A DNA stretch of 64,000 nucleotides, from positions 62,001 through 126,000 of the forward strand of contig JACKBC010000011.1 of the NCBI GenBank assembly GCA_020634755.1, in the 5' to 3' direction. Below the pieces are notes generated by a model. It worked only from the letters and a program-made list of their open reading frames with translations, was not told the DNA's origin and ran no database searches. This stretch comes from Caldilineaceae bacterium. Its GTDB lineage: Bacteria > Chloroflexota > Anaerolineae > Caldilineales > Caldilineaceae. Numbering within the stretch: the first letter of the stretch is position 1; the number at the start of each line of letters is the position of its first letter. A program made the position numbers and the translations under genes. Of this stretch, positions 1-9,150 are shown piece by piece.

Positions 1-2
1 AG

Positions 3-404
3 ATGGCGCTCCGTCTGCGCCAGGCCGGGCCGTACCAAATTCAAGCGGCCATTGCCGCGCTGCACGCGCAAGCGCCCACGGCGGACGCCACCGATTGGGC
101 GCAGATCGCCGGGCTCTACATCGAATTGCTCAAGCATACACCTTCGCCGGTGGTGGAGCTGAATTATGCGGTGGCGCTGGCCATGAGCAAGGGGCACATC
201 TACGGACTGGCCATTCTGGATCGACTGGAAAAAGAGGGCGAGCTGGCCAATTATCATCTGCTGTACGCGGCCCGCGCCGATCTGCTGCGGCGGGCCGGCT
301 GGCTGGATGAGGCGGCGGAGGCGTATCGGGTGGCGCTGGAACTGGTCGATAATCGGGTGGAGCGGGATTATTTGGCGCGTCGGTTGGCGGAAATTGCCTC
401 TTGA
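3..404 (+). CDS. ECF42-type RNA polymerase sigma factor, C-terminal part
   Basis: Only the last ~133 residues are in the window; the reading frame is open to the left edge, so the ATG at position 3 need not be the start. The segment matches the helical C-terminal extension (TPR/DUF6596-like) of ECF42-family sigma factors: a GPYQIQAAIAALHA motif, then TDWAQIAGLYIELL, SPVVELNYAVALAM, YHLLYAARADLLRRAG and a final ERDYLARRLAEI. The sigma2 and sigma4 DNA-binding regions lie outside the window. ECF42 factors are usually encoded beside a DGPF/YCII-domain protein, which would be expected to the left. The family call is by recognition of the motif series, not by a search. Confidence 0.82.
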   Translation: MALRLRQAGPYQIQAAIAALHAQAPTADATDWAQIAGLYIELLKHTPSPVVELNYAVALAMSKGHIYGLAILDRLEKEGELANYHLLYAARADLLRRAGWLDEAAEAYRVALELVDNRVERDYLARRLAEIAS

Positions 405-429
405 CAACCAGCCGCAACCCATGTATGAT
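401..429 (+). promoter_or_regulatory. Strong sigma-70-type promoter for the trpE T-box leader
   Basis: TTGACA (401-406), a 17-base spacer and TATGAT (424-429): near-consensus -35 and -10 boxes. The -35 box overlaps the TGA stop of the preceding gene (402-404). Transcription would start near 436, directly ahead of the T-box leader, so the leader and trpE form their own transcription unit. Confidence 0.8.
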
Positions 430-684
430 ATGCAAAATTAATTTGCTTTAAAAGACGTTGAACTGGAAGAGTAGTCGTCAAAGCGAGCTTCAGAGAGTCT
501 CCGGGGGCTGAGAAGGAGATAGCAGCGCAGAGGACGAATGGGCCAGGGAGTTGACGGTCAAACGTGTGAAGTAGACTATTTCACGCTGCGTAGACCGCTC
601 CGGAAACGCCACCGTTACCTGGGCGCTGAGAATCGAGTTGCTGTAAAAAAGCCAGCTCCGTTCTCGTAGAGTGAGACTGGCGCG

Positions 685-712
685 TCCTTGCGTTTCACGC
701 AGGGATTTTTTT
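685..712 (+). terminator. Extra terminator-like hairpin inside the T-box leader
   Basis: TCCTTGCGT, a TTC loop and ACGCAGGGA form a 9-bp stem (one G-U pair) followed by seven T residues. It has all features of an intrinsic terminator or strong pause site, yet lies upstream of the T-box antiterminator, between Stem I and the helix GGTTTG/CAAACC (721-748). Confidence 0.6.
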
Positions 713-794
713 ATTGGTTCGGTTTGTGGGCGATTTGGCCTGCAAACCGCAATGCCGCCGGTCTAAGCGGGGTGGCACCGCGGGGAATGTCTGC

Positions 795-839
795 AATCCT
801 CGTCCCTAACTGTGTAAGGTTAGAGGCGGGGATTTTTTT
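795..839 (+). terminator. T-box-regulated intrinsic terminator
   Basis: AATCCTCGTCCCTAAC (795-810) pairs with GTTAGAGGCGGGGATT (819-834) with a few G-U pairs, followed by a T run. This is the terminator that competes with the T-box antiterminator and decides read-through into trpE. Confidence 0.88.
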
Positions 840-860
840 ATGCCATGAAACGGTGAAAGG

Positions 861-919
861 GTGAGGTTATGAAAGTATGAAGGGGCGCCATGCTCCCCTT
901 CATACTTTCATAATCTCAC
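861..919. repeat. Large inverted repeat between T-box terminator and trpE (Rpt-5 type)
   Basis: Arms 861-885 and 895-919 are complementary at 24 of 25 positions around a 9-base loop. The arms are built from degenerate 7-base units of the GTGAAAG/GTATGAA kind, like the heptad arrays elsewhere in the trp locus. It lies after the regulated terminator and ends ~17 bases before the trpE ribosome-binding site AAGGGG (937-942). Confidence 0.8.
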
Positions 920-947
920 TCCTTCACTCTTCGAAAAAGGGGAAACA

Positions 948-2456
948 ATGAGTACACAGTACAAGCCAACCTTGGAGGAAGTTCGTCAACTGGCCGATCG
1001 CGGCAATTTGATTCCTATCTATCGGGAGCTGCCTGCCGATTTAGAGACGCCGGTATCGGTCTATTTGAAGCTGCGCGCCAGCACCGGCGGCCCCAGCTTT
1101 TTGCTCGAATCGGTGGAGAAGGGGGAGCAGGTGGGGCGCTACAGCTTTATCGGCGTCCACGCGCCCATGACGGTGACGGCGTGGGGCGACCAAGTGACCA
1201 TTGGCGGGGCGGGTGGCGCCGTGCTGGAACGACAGCAGGGCAACCCGTTTGATCTGGTCAAAGAACTGCTGGCCGGGCGGCAGGCGGTCAAAGTGCCGGG
1301 GCTGCCCACGCTGGCGGGCGGCGTGGTGGGCTATTTTGCCTATGACATGGTGCGCTTTATTGAGCGGCTGCCGGAGACCGCTTCCCGCGATCTAGACGTG
1401 GCGGATATGATGCTGCTCTTTAGCGACAATCTGGTGGTCTTTGACCACGTGCGCCACCGGCTGCTGGTGGTGGCCAACATGCGCATGGAAGACGATCTGC
1501 GCGCGTCCTATGCCGACGCGGTGGCGCGCATTGAGAAGATTGTGGGCGATCTGCGCCAGCCGCTGACGCCGCCAGAGACGCGCGAATGCAGCAGCGATGC
1601 GCCATGGCGAAGCAACTTTAGCCAGGCTGGACACGAGGAAAATGTGCGCGTGGCTAAAGAGTATATTGCCGCCGGTGACATCTTCCAGGTGGTGCTGAGC
1701 CAGCGCCTGAGCCGCGAAACTGAAGCCGAACCCTTTACCATTTATCGGGCGTTGCGCATGTTGAACCCGTCCCCCTATATGTACTTTCTCGATTTTGAAG
1801 GCGTAGCGGGCAATGGCAAAGAGCCCATACGCGTGATCGGCTCCAGCCCGGAAATGCACGTGCGGCTGGAGGAAGGCATTGCCTATCTGCATCCCATTGC
1901 GGGGACCCGCTGGCGTGGCGCCACGCCCGAAGAAGACGAGCAGCTTGCCGAGGATCTGCTGGCCGACCCCAAAGAGCGAGCCGAGCACGTCATGCTGGTT
2001 GACCTGGGGCGCAATGACCTGGGGCGCGTCTGTCAATATGGCACGGTGACGGTACCGACCATGATGGCGGTGGAGCGTTACAGCCACGTCATGCACATTG
2101 TGAGCGACGTGCGCGGCAAGATCCACGCCGAGCACGATGCGTTCAGCCTGCTCAAGGCCACGCTTCCCGCCGGCACGCTCAGCGGCGCGCCCAAAGTGCG
2201 GGCCATGGAGATCATCGAAGAATTGGAAGGCACGCGGCGCGGGCTGTACGGCGGCGCCGTGGGCTACATCGGTTATGACGGCTCTATGGATACGTGCATT
2301 ACCATCCGCACCATTGTGATGCAGGGCAAAACCTGCTATTTACAGGCCGGCGGCGGCATTGTGGCCGATAGCGAGCCAACCTATGAGTACAACGAGTGTT
2401 TTAACAAAGCCAAGGCGCTGTCGCTGGCGGTGGAGTATGCGGAGCAGGGGTTGTGA
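948..2456 (+). CDS. trpE: Anthranilate synthase component I
   Basis: Catalyses chorismate plus ammonia (from TrpG glutaminase) to anthranilate, the first committed step of tryptophan synthesis; cytosolic. The 502-residue length is normal for TrpE. The N-terminal regulatory lobe carries the LLES tryptophan-binding motif (residues 52-55) and GRYSFIG. The chorismate-binding lobe (~225-490) has HPIAGTRWRG (~315), PAGTLSGAPK (~407) and GGGIVADSEP (~468). The ATG follows the ribosome-binding site AAGGGG by six bases. A Trp T-box leader lies immediately upstream, so expression should rise when tRNA-Trp is uncharged. Its partner trpG is not adjacent but lies at 5266. Confidence 0.97.
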   Translation: MSTQYKPTLEEVRQLADRGNLIPIYRELPADLETPVSVYLKLRASTGGPSFLLESVEKGEQVGRYSFIGVHAPMTVTAWGDQVTIGGAGGAVLERQQGNPFDLVKELLAGRQAVKVPGLPTLAGGVVGYFAYDMVRFIERLPETASRDLDVADMMLLFSDNLVVFDHVRHRLLVVANMRMEDDLRASYADAVARIEKIVGDLRQPLTPPETRECSSDAPWRSNFSQAGHEENVRVAKEYIAAGDIFQVVLSQRLSRETEAEPFTIYRALRMLNPSPYMYFLDFEGVAGNGKEPIRVIGSSPEMHVRLEEGIAYLHPIAGTRWRGATPEEDEQLAEDLLADPKERAEHVMLVDLGRNDLGRVCQYGTVTVPTMMAVERYSHVMHIVSDVRGKIHAEHDAFSLLKATLPAGTLSGAPKVRAMEIIEELEGTRRGLYGGAVGYIGYDGSMDTCITIRTIVMQGKTCYLQAGGGIVADSEPTYEYNECFNKAKALSLAVEYAEQGL

Positions 2457-2512
2457 GAAGAGTTGGTAGCGGGGTGGCGGAGTGGCGGGGTGGTGGAGTA
2501 GAGGAGGAGATT

Positions 2513-2902
2513 ATGGCACAGGTAAAGATTTACGGAGTGCGGGAGAAGTTAGCGCCGATGCGGCAGCAGCTTTCCGATGTGATTCACGGCTGCGTGGTGG
2601 AGGCGCTGCACTTTCCGGTGAATAAGCGGGCGCACCGCTTTATTGGGCTGGCGCATGAGGACTTTTTTATGCCGGAAGGCCGCACCGATGCTTACATCAT
2701 TCTGGAAATCATGATGATTACGGGGCGCACGGTGGAGACCAAAAAGAAGCTGATCCGCCTGCTCTTTGACCGCATTCAGGATGAGGTGGGCATTGCGCAT
2801 CAGGACATCGAAATCTGCATTCTGGAGAGCCCAGCGGCGAATTGGGGCTTCCGCGGCATGCATGGCGACGAGGTAAAGTTGGATTATAAGATTGCGGTTT
2901 GA
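2513..2902 (+). CDS. Tautomerase-superfamily protein lacking Pro-1
   Basis: A 129-residue protein starting MAQVKIYG. I chose the ATG at 2513 because GAGGAGGAG lies just upstream; a GTG at 2453 overlapping the trpE stop would add 20 low-complexity residues. The sequence resembles the MIF/4-OT-like 'tautomerase family' proteins found across Firmicutes and cyanobacteria (conserved LSDVIHGCVVEAL, HRFIGL, ETKKKLIRLLFDRI, NWGFRG). Family enzymes use an N-terminal proline after Met removal as the catalytic base; here residue 2 is alanine, so classic tautomerase chemistry is doubtful. It sits between trpE and trpS in the same direction, probably on the same transcript. The actual substrate is unknown. 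Confidence 0.75.
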   Translation: MAQVKIYGVREKLAPMRQQLSDVIHGCVVEALHFPVNKRAHRFIGLAHEDFFMPEGRTDAYIILEIMMITGRTVETKKKLIRLLFDRIQDEVGIAHQDIEICILESPAANWGFRGMHGDEVKLDYKIAV

Positions 2903-2916
2903 GGGGCGGGAATGAG

Positions 2917-2998
2917 AAGGTGAAAAGGTGAGAAGGTGAAAAGGTGAGAAGGTGAAAGGGTGAGAAGGTGACTTTGACAGCCCCAGTCACCCTTTCAT
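2917..2998. repeat. Heptanucleotide tandem array with inverted partner (Rpt-5)
   Basis: About nine tandem 7-base units of AAGGTGA/AAAGGTG type run from 2917 to 2971, followed by the opposite-strand form GTCACCCTTTCA (2986-2997), so the array can fold on itself. It fills the gap between the tautomerase-like gene and trpS. Confidence 0.85.
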
Positions 2999-3044
2999 CA
3001 TGGCGCCCATTCACCCCCTCATTCTGTCAGCCAGGAGCGAAATC

Positions 3045-4112
<1,068 letters not shown>

Positions 4113-4116
4113 ACGG

Positions 4117-4166
4117 AGGCTGAGCTTGTCGAAGCCAAAGCGGTCCGGCTTCGACAAGCTCAGCCT
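4117..4166. repeat. Perfect 20-bp palindrome after trpS (Rpt-6, CTGAGCTTGTCGAAG type)
   Basis: Arms 4117-4136 and 4147-4166 are perfectly complementary (AGGCTGAGCTTGTCGAAGCC) with a 10-base loop, beginning four bases after the trpS stop. Related single arms occur at 10056, 13274, 29760 and 47385. It may act as a 3' stabiliser or weak terminator, but no T run follows. Confidence 0.85.
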
Positions 4167-4223
4167 GCATGCTATGCTCAACCTACCTATGCCCAGCCTA
4201 CAGTTTATGAAAGGTCTTGGTAA

Positions 4224-4907
4224 ATGGCCGTCACGCTCAATCAAGTGGCGCCTTGGGGGCGCACGCTGGACGAATACCGCCATCTGTTTGATTTGACCGC
4301 GGACGATTTGGAGAAACGCATTGTCGGTGTGGCCGATGGTCCAGCCAGCTTCAATGCTGAAATGCATGCGCTGGGGCGGCGCGTGATTTCGGTCGATCCG
4401 CTGTATGCGTTTACGGCGGAGCAGATAGCCGAGCGCGTGCATGACACCTGGCGCAATATGGTGGATCAGCTTTGGAACGATCTGGATGATTACGTATGGA
4501 CGCGCTTTGCCACGCCCAATCAATTGGGGCAACATCGGCTGCACGCCATGCAAACGTTCGGCGCCGATCTGCCGTTGGGGCTGGCGCAGGGGCGCTATGT
4601 GGTGGGTGAGCTGCCGCGGCTTGATTTTGGCGATGACCTGTTTGACATTGCGCTCTGTTCCCATTTTCTCTTTTTGTACAGCGCACAGCTCAGCGGCGAT
4701 TTTCACGTGGCTGCGCTGTTGGAGATGGCTCGTATGGCCGCCGAGGTGCGCGTCTTCCCGCTGCTGGATCTGAATTGCCAACCGTCTGTGCATATTGCGC
4801 CCGTATCCGCTGCGCTGCAAGCCGCCGGCCTTACCGTTGAAATTCAGCCGGTTCCGTACGAATTTCAACGCGGCGGCAACCAGATGATGCGGATCAGCAG
4901 AACATAA
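4224..4907 (+). CDS. Probable SAM-dependent methyltransferase-like protein
   Basis: A 227-residue cytosolic protein. VGVADGPASFNAEM near residue 35 is in the place of the SAM-binding glycine loop, and a later FDIALCSHFLFLYS (~138) with LLEMARMAAEVRVFPLLDL resembles the acidic/post-loop region and following helix of class I methyltransferases. This combination is common in proteins annotated only as 'SAM-dependent methyltransferase' in cyanobacteria and Chloroflexota. No substrate can be assigned. It follows trpS by 111 bases containing the Rpt-6 palindrome. The ribosome-binding site is weak (AAGGTCTTGG, 4210-4219). The fold assignment is an inference from these motifs. Confidence 0.6.
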   Translation: MAVTLNQVAPWGRTLDEYRHLFDLTADDLEKRIVGVADGPASFNAEMHALGRRVISVDPLYAFTAEQIAERVHDTWRNMVDQLWNDLDDYVWTRFATPNQLGQHRLHAMQTFGADLPLGLAQGRYVVGELPRLDFGDDLFDIALCSHFLFLYSAQLSGDFHVAALLEMARMAAEVRVFPLLDLNCQPSVHIAPVSAALQAAGLTVEIQPVPYEFQRGGNQMMRISRT

Positions 4908-4943
4908 ATACTTTTTTTGATCATCAGATTATATAGATTAAAT

Positions 4944-4982
4944 GTAACTATCCAGGTCCTCAGGCTACGGCTGGATAGTTAC
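4944..4982. repeat. Hairpin in the 358-base gap before trpG
   Basis: GTAACTATCCA (4944-4954) and TGGATAGTTAC (4972-4982) form an 11-bp inverted repeat with a 17-base loop. The rest of the gap (4908-5265) holds a degenerate pair of CGCAAAG-type repeats (about 5040-5115) and an Rpt-2 element. No T run follows the hairpin, so terminator function is uncertain. No gene is visible in this gap. Confidence 0.6.
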
Positions 4983-5117
4983 GATTAGATGTTTAAAATC
5001 TGTGAAATCTGTTCTGGTTGACCAACAAATCTTATTTTACCGCTAAGATCGCAAAGAAACGCAAGGAATCGGTTCGGGTACCCTTTGCGCAGCTTCGCGC
5101 CCTTTGCGGTAGAAAGA

Positions 5118-5200
5118 CACGACTTACGCGGCCCCTGAGGATTGCCAAGCGTGAATCCGTTCGCCTTCAATACAATGTTAGTCAAGGCTTGCGTAAGTCC
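5118..5200. repeat. Rpt-2 dispersed element (ends ACTTACGC / GCGTAAGT)
   Basis: Bounded by CACGACTTACGCGGC on the left and TTGCGTAAGTC on the right. The interior ATTGCCAAGCGTGAATCC closely matches the interior of the copy at 23313, showing a true dispersed element rather than a chance palindrome. Confidence 0.75.
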
Positions 5201-5265
5201 TAAAGAGCAAATGTGTCAGTCAAGCAGGTTATCTGTTGATCACCCAAAAAATCAAGGAAATCAAG

Positions 5266-5847
<582 letters not shown>

Positions 5848-6114
5848 TTAGTTGTTGGTAGCTATACTGCGGTTCGCATTCAGAGCTGAGTATAGTAGCT
5901 GATGGTTGGTCGCTGGTGGCTAGTTGTTGGTCGCTAGCCGCTTTTCGATGCGTCGTCATCAACAACCAATCACCAACAATCAATCGCCAATCACTAACAA
6001 CCAATCACCAACAACCAATCACCAACAACCAATCACCAACAACCAATAACCAACAACCAATCACCAACAACCAATCACCAATAACCAATAACCACCAACC
6101 AATAACCAACAATC
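5848..6114. repeat. Heptad repeat array filling the trpG-lysE gap (Rpt-5)
   Basis: The array 5959-6113 consists of about 22 seven-base units alternating ACCAACA and ACCAATC/ACCAATA. The left part (5850-5937) contains the opposite-strand form (GTTGTTGGT, GATGGTTGGTCGC), so the interval is a large imperfect palindrome. It begins at the trpG stop and abuts the lysE start codon, leaving no room for a purine-rich ribosome-binding site. It is not a CRISPR array: units are 7 bases with no spacers. Confidence 0.9.
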
Positions 6115-6777
6115 ATGTTCGACTATTCTACATTGCTCATCTTCATGACCGCCGCTGCCGTGCTGCTGGTGATTCCCGGCCCGGCGGTTTTATATGTCAT
6201 CGCGCGCAGCATTGATCAAGGACGCATGGCCGGCTTTGCGTCTGTGCTCGGCGTGGGCGTGGGCTCATTTGTGCACATTGGGGCGGCGGCGCTGGGCGTT
6301 TCGGCCATCTTGGCCTCATCCGTGTTGGCCTTTGCGGCCATCAAATATTTGGGCGCGGCTTATCTGATCTATCTGGGGGTGCGCACGCTGCTGCGACCGG
6401 CGCAGAGTCCCATTCATATGGCGCTGCAATCCAGCCACCGTGGGCAGCTTGGTTGGGCCCAGTTTCGGCGCATCTTTTGGCAGGGCGTGGTGGTCAATGC
6501 GCTGAACCCCAAGACGGCGCTCTTTTTTCTGGCCTTCTTGCCGCAATTCATCAACCCGGCGCGCGCATCGGCTACGCGGCAAATCCTGGCACTGGGCGCC
6601 ATTTTCGTCGTCATGGCGCTGGTGAGCGATGGCTTGTATGCGCTGGCAGCGGGCACAATGGGCGAATGGCTGCGTCGTAATCCGTACTTTTTGCGCGTGC
6701 AACAATATGTGGCGGGCAGCGCCTACATTCTGCTGGGTGTGACCGCCGCGGTATCCGGTGGCGGGCGGCACAAATGA
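6115..6777 (+). CDS. LysE/RhtB-family amino acid exporter
   Basis: An integral membrane protein of 220 residues, the usual LysE/RhtB length, with about six hydrophobic segments. The family signatures include VIPGPAVLYVIARS near residue 20, GVGVGSFVHIGAAALG, KYLGAAYLIYLGVRTL and VNALNPKTALFFLAFLPQF. These proteins export amino acids by proton exchange; the trp context makes an aromatic amino acid plausible but this is inference. The start ATG directly follows the ACCAACA repeat array and has no visible Shine-Dalgarno sequence, so translation may be leaderless-like or inefficient. Its stop overlaps the next gene's start by four bases (ATGA), indicating translational coupling. Confidence 0.9.
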   Translation: MFDYSTLLIFMTAAAVLLVIPGPAVLYVIARSIDQGRMAGFASVLGVGVGSFVHIGAAALGVSAILASSVLAFAAIKYLGAAYLIYLGVRTLLRPAQSPIHMALQSSHRGQLGWAQFRRIFWQGVVVNALNPKTALFFLAFLPQFINPARASATRQILALGAIFVVMALVSDGLYALAAGTMGEWLRRNPYFLRVQQYVAGSAYILLGVTAAVSGGGRHK

Positions 6778-7826
6778 GCGATGCCGCCATTACGACCGCC
6801 GTGCTGGCCTATTTGAATCATGCGCCCACCAGCGAGTTCAACGGCTTAGATGTGGCCATTGCCGAGGAGTGGGAAGGCGCCGATAATCTGCTTTGGCGCG
6901 TTGCGGCGCGGGCCAGCGGGCAAGATGCCGTGCTCAAGCTCTATCTAGATGCAGGGCAGGCGCGCAGCCGCCGCCAGTTTGACGGCCAGCAGACCTTTGC
7001 GCCGTTGGGCATTGCGCCACGCCCGCTCTGGTATGATCGTTATCCGCAGGGATTGGCGCGTCAAATTTTGGTCTATGAATGGGTGCCGGGGCAACCGATT
7101 GACGCCGCGGCTGCCGACCACATACGCGCCCTGGCGCGCACGGTTGCCCAAATTCACCGAGGCGATGCGGCGGCTGTGCGGCGACTCTCGCCCAATCCGT
7201 TTAACTTGGAAACGCTTTGGCGCGTCCTGGCGGGCGGTGCGCCCCGCCTTGTGACCTGGTTGGATTCGCATAGCCATGAGTTGGCCAAATTGTTTTCAGA
7301 GCTGGTGAACAATGCGCAGCTGCTGGTGGAATCTGCGCTGCCGCTCTGGCACACCGCCGCGCCGACCCCTGTGCATGGTGATTTGAAATTGGAAAATTGC
7401 CTATTGGGCCTAGGGACAGCCGTGCTGCTGGATTGGGAACTGTTTGGGCTGGGCGACCCGGCATTGGATGTCGCCCACCTTTTGTATTGGAATCGGTTGG
7501 CGCTCGCGAAGTCGGCGCGCGATATGTGGCTAGATACCTATTTGGCGCTGAGTCCGCAAACGCAGTTGGGCGAACGCGTTGCCATTTATGAACAGATTTT
7601 GCCCCTGCAGACGCTCTGCTATCTGCTGGATGGCGTGCACAATATGGCTGCCGACGCAAAAGGAGAAAGGGCCGGTGCATCTGACCAATTGAGTGCTGCT
7701 CTTGAATTTCTGCAGGAAACATTGCAAGCCAGCCTGGCCGAAGCGGCTAACCAACTGCATGTGAAAACAGTAGACTCAGCAATGCTGGTGGCTGAACTTT
7801 GCGCAGGGCTGGCGGTCAAATCATAG
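6774..7826 (+). CDS. Aminoglycoside-phosphotransferase-fold kinase of unknown substrate
   Basis: A 350-residue cytosolic APH/choline-kinase-like protein. The nucleotide-binding lobe has AVLKLYLDAG (the beta3 lysine region, ~45), the hinge region is VYEWVPGQPID (~100), and the catalytic loop is TPVHGDLKLENCLLG (~200) followed by AVLLDWELFGLGDPALDVAHLL carrying the metal-binding aspartate. The ATG overlaps the lysE TGA, so the two are co-translated. APH-fold proteins phosphorylate many small molecules; resistance should not be assumed. Nothing in the context names the substrate. Confidence 0.88.
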   Translation: MSDAAITTAVLAYLNHAPTSEFNGLDVAIAEEWEGADNLLWRVAARASGQDAVLKLYLDAGQARSRRQFDGQQTFAPLGIAPRPLWYDRYPQGLARQILVYEWVPGQPIDAAAADHIRALARTVAQIHRGDAAAVRRLSPNPFNLETLWRVLAGGAPRLVTWLDSHSHELAKLFSELVNNAQLLVESALPLWHTAAPTPVHGDLKLENCLLGLGTAVLLDWELFGLGDPALDVAHLLYWNRLALAKSARDMWLDTYLALSPQTQLGERVAIYEQILPLQTLCYLLDGVHNMAADAKGERAGASDQLSAALEFLQETLQASLAEAANQLHVKTVDSAMLVAELCAGLAVKS

Positions 7827-7939
7827 GCGCAACAGAGGTATGTCCAAAATTTGGGGGCAATATCGCACGCCGCGCCGCCTCTCCCGGCTCTGCACTCTGC
7901 GAGTGCGTCGCGTCCCTCGCCACAGGTGGAGAGGGATGG

Positions 7940-8078
7940 ATTTTGCGCTTCAGCGCAAAATCAGGGAGAGGCCCCATTGTGGGACGCACCCATGCAACAT
8001 GCCTGGCGCACATCTCGGCCATATGAAACTAGGCGCGTCCCACAATTCGTAAATCGTAATTCATAAATCGTACATCCA
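7940..8078. repeat. Palindromes and direct repeats in the gap before trpD
   Basis: The 266-base gap holds a perfect 10-bp hairpin, ATTTTGCGCT/AGCGCAAAAT (7940-7961), and a 12-bp inverted repeat, ATTGTGGGACGC (7976-7987) with its complement at 8035-8046. A 14-base direct repeat (TTCGTAAATCGTAA, then TTCATAAATCGTAC; 8046-8074) follows, fitting the heptad pattern. No gene is seen; the trpD ribosome-binding site AAAGGGGG begins just after. Confidence 0.7.
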
Positions 8079-8092
8079 AAGGGGGAATTGCC

Positions 8093-9127
8093 ATGTCTCA
8101 AACCGCGGTCCAACAGGCCATTCATCAACTGTTTGAGCATCAAAATCTATCGACCGAGCAGGCCGATGCGGCCATGATGGAGATTATGACCGGTGAAGCC
8201 ACCGAAGCGCAGATCGGCGCCTTTCTGGCCGCGCTGCGTATGAAAGGTGAGACCATTGACGAGATTACCGGCTGTGCGCTGGCCATGAAGCGCAATGCCG
8301 TGCAGGTGCAGCCCAATATTGGCAATAGCCCGTTGATCGACGTAGTGGGAACTGGCGGCGACGGCAGCCATTCGTTTAATATTAGCACCACGGCGGCCTT
8401 TGTGGTGGCCGGCGCCGGGTACAAAGTGGCCAAGCATGGCAACGTGGGCGTCAGCAGCAAAAGCGGCGCGGCCGACGTGCTGGCCGCGCTGGGCGTGCAT
8501 ACACGGCTGACGGCCGAGCAAGCCGCCGACTGCATTGAAGAGGTGGGCATGGCGTTTCTCTTTGCGCCGGCCTTTCACCCGGCCATGCGCCACGCCATTA
8601 TGCCGCGGCGACAGCTGGCGGCGCGCACCGTGTTCAACATTCTGGGTCCGCTCACCAACCCGGCCAGCGCCACGCATATGCTCATCGGCGTTTTTGACCC
8701 CAGCCTGACCGAGCCCATGGCCAATGTGCTGGGGCAGATGGGCGTGATCGCGGCCTTTGTGGTGCATGGGGCGGATGGGATTGATGAACTGAGCATTACC
8801 GGCGTCAATCGGGTGAGTCATTTATTGAACGGCCAGGTGGAAACATTTGAGCTGGACCCGATAGAGCTGGGGCTGCCACGCGCCACGTTGGCCGATCTGC
8901 AAGGGGGAGAGCCAGCGGAAAATGCCGAGATCACGCGCGGCATTTTGTCCGGCCAGATCAGCGGGCCCAAGCGCGACGCCGTGCTGCTCAACGCCGCCGC
9001 CGCCCTCAGCACCGAAACGCGCGACTTTGCCAACGGCCTGCGCATTGCCGGCCAAAGCATTGATAGTGGCGCGGCATTGGGCGTGATGGAGGGGTTTGTA
9101 AAGATGACAAAGGGGTTTGCGGAATAA
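8093..9127 (+). CDS. trpD: Anthranilate phosphoribosyltransferase
   Basis: Transfers phosphoribose from PRPP to anthranilate, the second tryptophan step; cytosolic, usually a homodimer. It is 344 residues, normal for a stand-alone TrpD. The PRPP-binding glycine loop is VVGTGGDGSHSFNIST (~84-99), followed by KHGNVGVSSKSGAADVLAALG. FAPAFHPAMRHAIMPRRQL carries the anthranilate-binding region, and GADGIDELS is the acidic metal motif. The ATG at 8093 follows AAAGGGGGAATTGCC. The next gene, trpC, starts 23 bases downstream, so trpD and trpC are co-transcribed. Confidence 0.97.
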   Translation: MSQTAVQQAIHQLFEHQNLSTEQADAAMMEIMTGEATEAQIGAFLAALRMKGETIDEITGCALAMKRNAVQVQPNIGNSPLIDVVGTGGDGSHSFNISTTAAFVVAGAGYKVAKHGNVGVSSKSGAADVLAALGVHTRLTAEQAADCIEEVGMAFLFAPAFHPAMRHAIMPRRQLAARTVFNILGPLTNPASATHMLIGVFDPSLTEPMANVLGQMGVIAAFVVHGADGIDELSITGVNRVSHLLNGQVETFELDPIELGLPRATLADLQGGEPAENAEITRGILSGQISGPKRDAVLLNAAAALSTETRDFANGLRIAGQSIDSGAALGVMEGFVKMTKGFAE

Positions 9128-9150
9128 TATTCACAACCACGAGACCAACC

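Larger units (their letters stand above)
440..840 (+). promoter_or_regulatory. tRNA-Trp-sensing T-box leader upstream of trpE
   Basis: A T-box riboswitch binds uncharged tRNA and switches between terminator and antiterminator. A Stem I region with AGAGAG (492-497) and a TCTCC/GGAGA distal helix is followed by the specifier context GAA-TGG-G, giving a UGG (Trp) specifier at 539-541. The conserved T-box sequence GGTGGCACCGCGG lies at 771-783. Its bulge UGGC (773-776) would pair with an acceptor end GCCA, meaning discriminator G73, as in bacterial tRNA-Trp. The competing terminator follows at 795-839. Specifier, discriminator and downstream gene (trpE) agree, so the amino-acid assignment is strong. 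The ~230 bases between specifier and T-box motif are long, because an extra terminator-like hairpin (685-712) sits between them. Confidence 0.92.

Noticed and set aside
1392..2135. 247-codon minus-strand open frame inside trpE
   Set aside because: Shadow of a strongly conserved gene; composition and lack of a ribosome-binding site argue against it.
5959..6113. CRISPR-like appearance of the ACCAACA/ACCAATC array
   Set aside because: The period is 7 bases with no unique spacers and no cas genes nearby; it is a simple tandem array.
6774..7826. Aminoglycoside resistance gene
   Set aside because: APH fold alone does not show resistance; the context is metabolic and coupled to a LysE exporter.
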